Origin: an uncultured Eubacteriales bacterium
GTDB taxonomy: Bacteria; Bacillota; Clostridia; Oscillospirales; Butyricicoccaceae
DNA: 8,783 nt
Reading direction: 5' to 3'
Assembly (NCBI GenBank): GCA_949740695.1
Contig: CATJIY010000211.1
Location: forward strand, 1-8,783
The notes below the pieces were generated by a model. It ran no database searches, had not been told where the DNA came from, and worked only from the letters and a program-made list of their open reading frames with translations. A program made the translations under genes and the position numbers. Each line of letters opens with the position of its first letter. The first letter of the stretch is position 1. Of the stretch, positions 7,187 to 8,783 are shown piece by piece.

Positions 7187-7214
7187 ACGCAGGGAGCTTA
7201 TCCGCCCCCTGCGT
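7187..7214 (-). repeat. Hairpin after spoIIIAH, without a U-tract
   Basis: A perfect eight-base-pair inverted repeat (7187-7194 with 7207-7214, arm ACGCAGGG) encloses a 12-base loop and begins nine bases past the spoIIIAH stop. The sequence after the stem on the - strand is mixed, with no run of T, so it is not a standard intrinsic terminator. It could protect the 3' end of the sporulation transcript or be a weak terminator. Confidence 0.55.
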
Positions 7215-7222
7215 AATTTGAT

Positions 7223-7780
7223 TTACTTTGTCTCGGTTTCCATAATCTGGATGGCGCCAGCCGCCACACTGGCTTCGCTGATGACAATATCTCGAATCTT
7301 CGCCACATCTGCGTCGGTCAATCCGGCCTCAAGCTTGGACACGATGACATTGACTCCGTTATCATTGATAAACGCCACACAATCCTGATACCCCTTGGCA
7401 ATCACCAGATTTTCAATCCGGGACTCAGTAACCGCGTTGCTGGCCATCAGCTGAATATTGGTGCTGGCGGCAGTGCGTGCTTCCTCAGTGGCGGTTTCAC
7501 TTTCTGCCGTCTGAGTTAAGATCCCTACTGCTTCATCCCGCGCTTGCTGGCGGGAAAGCCGGGCCTGAGAAAAATATTCCGCCCCGCTGGAAGATGTCTG
7601 AGGCCCGGACTGATCCGTGCCGTTGTTCACCAAAATGGATTCACCCAGCACCTTTCCATCCGCCTGATAATCGGTTGCCCCGGTCAGGTCCTCCCCGGTC
7701 TTTGTATAATACCAGTTGAGATAGACCGCCACACACAGCATCAATGCCACCACTGAATAAATCGCGCCACGTTTTTTCAC
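7223..7780 (-). CDS. spoIIIAH: Stage III sporulation protein AH
   Basis: SpoIIIAH is made in the mother cell. It crosses the membrane once and uses its C-terminal domain, exposed between the two engulfing membranes, to bind forespore SpoIIQ or its equivalent. This forms part of the feeding channel. Counting from the GTG at 7780 there are 185 residues. A basic N-terminus precedes one membrane helix (about 7-26) that contains VYLNW, a motif typical of clostridial SpoIIIAH. A Ser/Gly/Thr-rich linker follows, then EYFSQARL near 68-75, a charged helical region, and the ring-building domain from about 118 with GYQDCVAFI and GLTDADVAKIRDIVISE. The frame also has an ATG two codons upstream at 7786, but AGGAGG is only two bases from it and eight bases from the GTG. 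The gene follows spoIIIAG closely and is the last gene of the operon. Confidence 0.95.
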   Translation of the reverse strand: MKKRGAIYSVVALMLCVAVYLNWYYTKTGEDLTGATDYQADGKVLGESILVNNGTDQSGPQTSSSGAEYFSQARLSRQQARDEAVGILTQTAESETATEEARTAASTNIQLMASNAVTESRIENLVIAKGYQDCVAFINDNGVNVIVSKLEAGLTDADVAKIRDIVISEASVAAGAIQIMETETK

Positions 7781-7788
7781 AATCATAG

Positions 7789-7794
7789 CCTCCT
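7789..7794 (-). promoter_or_regulatory. Ribosome binding site that decides the spoIIIAH start
   Basis: A full AGGAGG on the - strand lies two bases before ATG 7786 and eight bases before in-frame GTG 7780. The spacing favours the GTG. The difference is only two residues (Met-Ile) at the N-terminus. Confidence 0.65.
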
Positions 7795-7798
7795 AAAA

Positions 7799-8323
7799 TC
7801 ATTTCATTTTGGTTATCACAATGCGGTCGGCCGGAAGACCAGTCAAAGACTGCACCGCCTGAGTCACTGCCAACCGCACAGACGCGCTTCCTCCGCCCTG
7901 GCACACCACCACCGCACCCCGGTAGGAGGGCGCCCGCCGGCGCAACTCCACTGGAGCCTGACCGCCGCCTTCCGAAAGAGTGGCCAGCTGGCTCTGCCGG
8001 CTGCTGCTGCCTCCCGACTCGGTGCGGCTGGCTGAATTGGTTTGGTCATAGACGTAGTCGGTTTCTCCGTCGTTTTCTCGCGTAAGTACCACCTTGGCCT
8101 GCCCCACCCCCTCCATGGATTCCAACAGCTCTTGAATTCGCAGCTCCAGCTCTTGGTCGGACTGCTCTCCCGCCAGTGGAAGGGGTTCGGCAGGCTGCTC
8201 CTCCTCCTTCTGGGGCCAAAGCAACAGCACCACCCCCGCCAGACAAACCAGCAGGACGTACTTATACTTATCAAACAACCGCTGCAAATATGCCGGTATC
8301 CCGGCCCAAAACTCAGGTTTCAT
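7799..8323 (-). CDS. spoIIIAG: Stage III sporulation protein AG
   Basis: SpoIIIAG forms a large ring in the mother-cell membrane that faces the forespore and belongs to the SpoIIIA-SpoIIQ channel. This protein has 174 residues. It has a short N-terminal amphipathic segment, one membrane helix (about 22-36), and an acidic, proline-containing linker (EEEQPAEPLP). The first part of the ring-building motif fold follows, with ELELRIQELLESMEGVGQAK near 58-77 and VVLTREND. A low-complexity Ser/Gly/Gln insertion spans about 95-122, and the second part of the domain begins APSYRGAVVVCQGG (131-144) and ends DRIVITKMK. The ATG at 8323 is chosen because it starts just after the spoIIIAF stop and gives the usual N-terminus. 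Its likely ribosome binding site AGGAGG (8337-8342) is 13 bases away, which is long. The longer frame to 8503 only overlaps spoIIIAF. Confidence 0.93.
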   Translation of the reverse strand: MKPEFWAGIPAYLQRLFDKYKYVLLVCLAGVVLLLWPQKEEEQPAEPLPLAGEQSDQELELRIQELLESMEGVGQAKVVLTRENDGETDYVYDQTNSASRTESGGSSSRQSQLATLSEGGGQAPVELRRRAPSYRGAVVVCQGGGSASVRLAVTQAVQSLTGLPADRIVITKMK

Positions 8324-8328
8324 CTTGT

Positions 8329-8783
8329 TTATCCAGCCTCCTCTTCCACCAACACTTGTTCTTTGATCAAACCCAACTGTGCAACCGTCCAATCCCGCAA
8401 AGGGGCAGCCTTGGAACTCTCCCCCGGCCCTAAGGTAAGCACCGCCCACTGAGCGGTGACTTTTCCCTGGGCGTCGGCGGCGCAAACCACTTCTGCCCGG
8501 CATGTCAAACCCAAAGCAGCCGCCTGTTCTTCGATCGCTCGGGCCAGATTCCGCTCAGTTTCCGCCAACAGGGCTTGGCGGTATTCCTTTTGCGCTTGTT
8601 CCACTTCCAGCGCAAGCTGCTGCTCATAAAGGCTCAAATCTCCCCAGGGCAGCTTGGCCTGCCGCAGTAAGGTCAGCAACATAACGGTCATTAGGCAGGC
8701 ACAGCCAAACCGCAGCACCTCTCGGCGGCTTCCCTTGCCGCAAAGGCTAAGAATCAACCCGCACATCAGCCCTGCCGCCGCCA
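8329..8783 (-). CDS. spoIIIAF: Stage III sporulation protein AF (5' end outside window)
   Basis: The frame is open to the window edge, so the ATG at 8766 is not necessarily the start; codons beyond it read AAAGL. SpoIIIAF is a membrane protein of the mother-cell SpoIIIA complex with two N-terminal helices and a soluble C-terminal ring-like domain. The visible part has the end of the first helix, a basic loop KGSRREVLRF, the second helix (CACLMTVMLLTLL), a long charged helical region beginning LSLYEQQLALEVEQAQKEY, then LGLTCRAEVVCAADAQGKVTAQ of the C-terminal domain. Identification rests on this layout and on its place directly before spoIIIAG and spoIIIAH; sequence identity in this family is low. 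It ends five bases before the spoIIIAG start, consistent with one operon transcribed from outside the window. Confidence 0.88.
   Translation of the reverse strand, partial: AAAGLMCGLILSLCGKGSRREVLRFGCACLMTVMLLTLLRQAKLPWGDLSLYEQQLALEVEQAQKEYRQALLAETERNLARAIEEQAAALGLTCRAEVVCAADAQGKVTAQWAVLTLGPGESSKAAPLRDWTVAQLGLIKEQVLVEEEAG

Noticed and set aside
7864..8274. Long antisense-frame and alternate-frame open frames across the spoIIIAG and spoIIIAF region.
   Set aside because: They are shadows produced by GC-rich coding sequence and have no ribosome binding sites or recognisable domains.
7799..8503. 234-residue version of SpoIIIAG starting at 8503.
   Set aside because: The extra N-terminus is out-of-frame spoIIIAF sequence, rich in Arg and Gly, and has no similarity to SpoIIIAG.

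Overview
The window looks like chromosome of an anaerobic, endospore-forming gut Firmicute, probably a Clostridia member of the Oscillospiraceae/Ruminococcaceae type. Three observations support this: a spoIIIA sporulation operon, an oxygen-sensitive 2-oxoacid:ferredoxin oxidoreductase, and a bile salt hydrolase-type gene. Ribosome binding sites are strong AGGAGG types and base composition is moderately GC-rich. No mobile element, CRISPR array, rRNA or tRNA is visible, and no gap between genes exceeds about 210 bases.

The left half (1-4978, + strand) is an aryl-acid metabolism cluster. It holds the 3' end of a sodium:solute symporter, then iorA and iorB (indolepyruvate ferredoxin oxidoreductase), a phenylacetate-CoA ligase (PaaK type) and a tandem ACT-domain protein. 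The oxidoreductase interconverts aryl-pyruvates and aryl-acetyl-CoA, and the ligase interconverts aryl-acetates and aryl-acetyl-CoA. Together they link aromatic amino acids and aryl-acetic acids in either direction. The ACT protein is a plausible ligand sensor and the symporter a plausible carrier; both assignments are inference. The cluster ends in a strong intrinsic terminator (4996-5029).

The middle (5171-6154, + strand) is a single-gene unit encoding a choloylglycine hydrolase with all expected catalytic residues. A bidirectional terminator (6156-6185) separates it from genes converging from the right.

The right half (6190-8783, - strand) reads from right to left. It begins with spoIIIAF (5' end outside the window), spoIIIAG and spoIIIAH, the distal genes of the operon for the mother-cell/forespore channel. 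A separate unit follows with its own sigma-A-like promoter: an Asp23/Gls24 family gene overlapping, through a TAATG junction, a small polytopic membrane protein of unknown function. In Bacillus subtilis the Asp23 gene yqhY lies downstream of spoIIIAH but with accB and accC between; here those two genes are absent from the interval.

Most of the window is recognisable. The least-described part is the Asp23/membrane-protein pair. The most coherent functional unit is the symporter-IOR-ligase-ACT cluster. I saw no clear evidence of a wholly new system.
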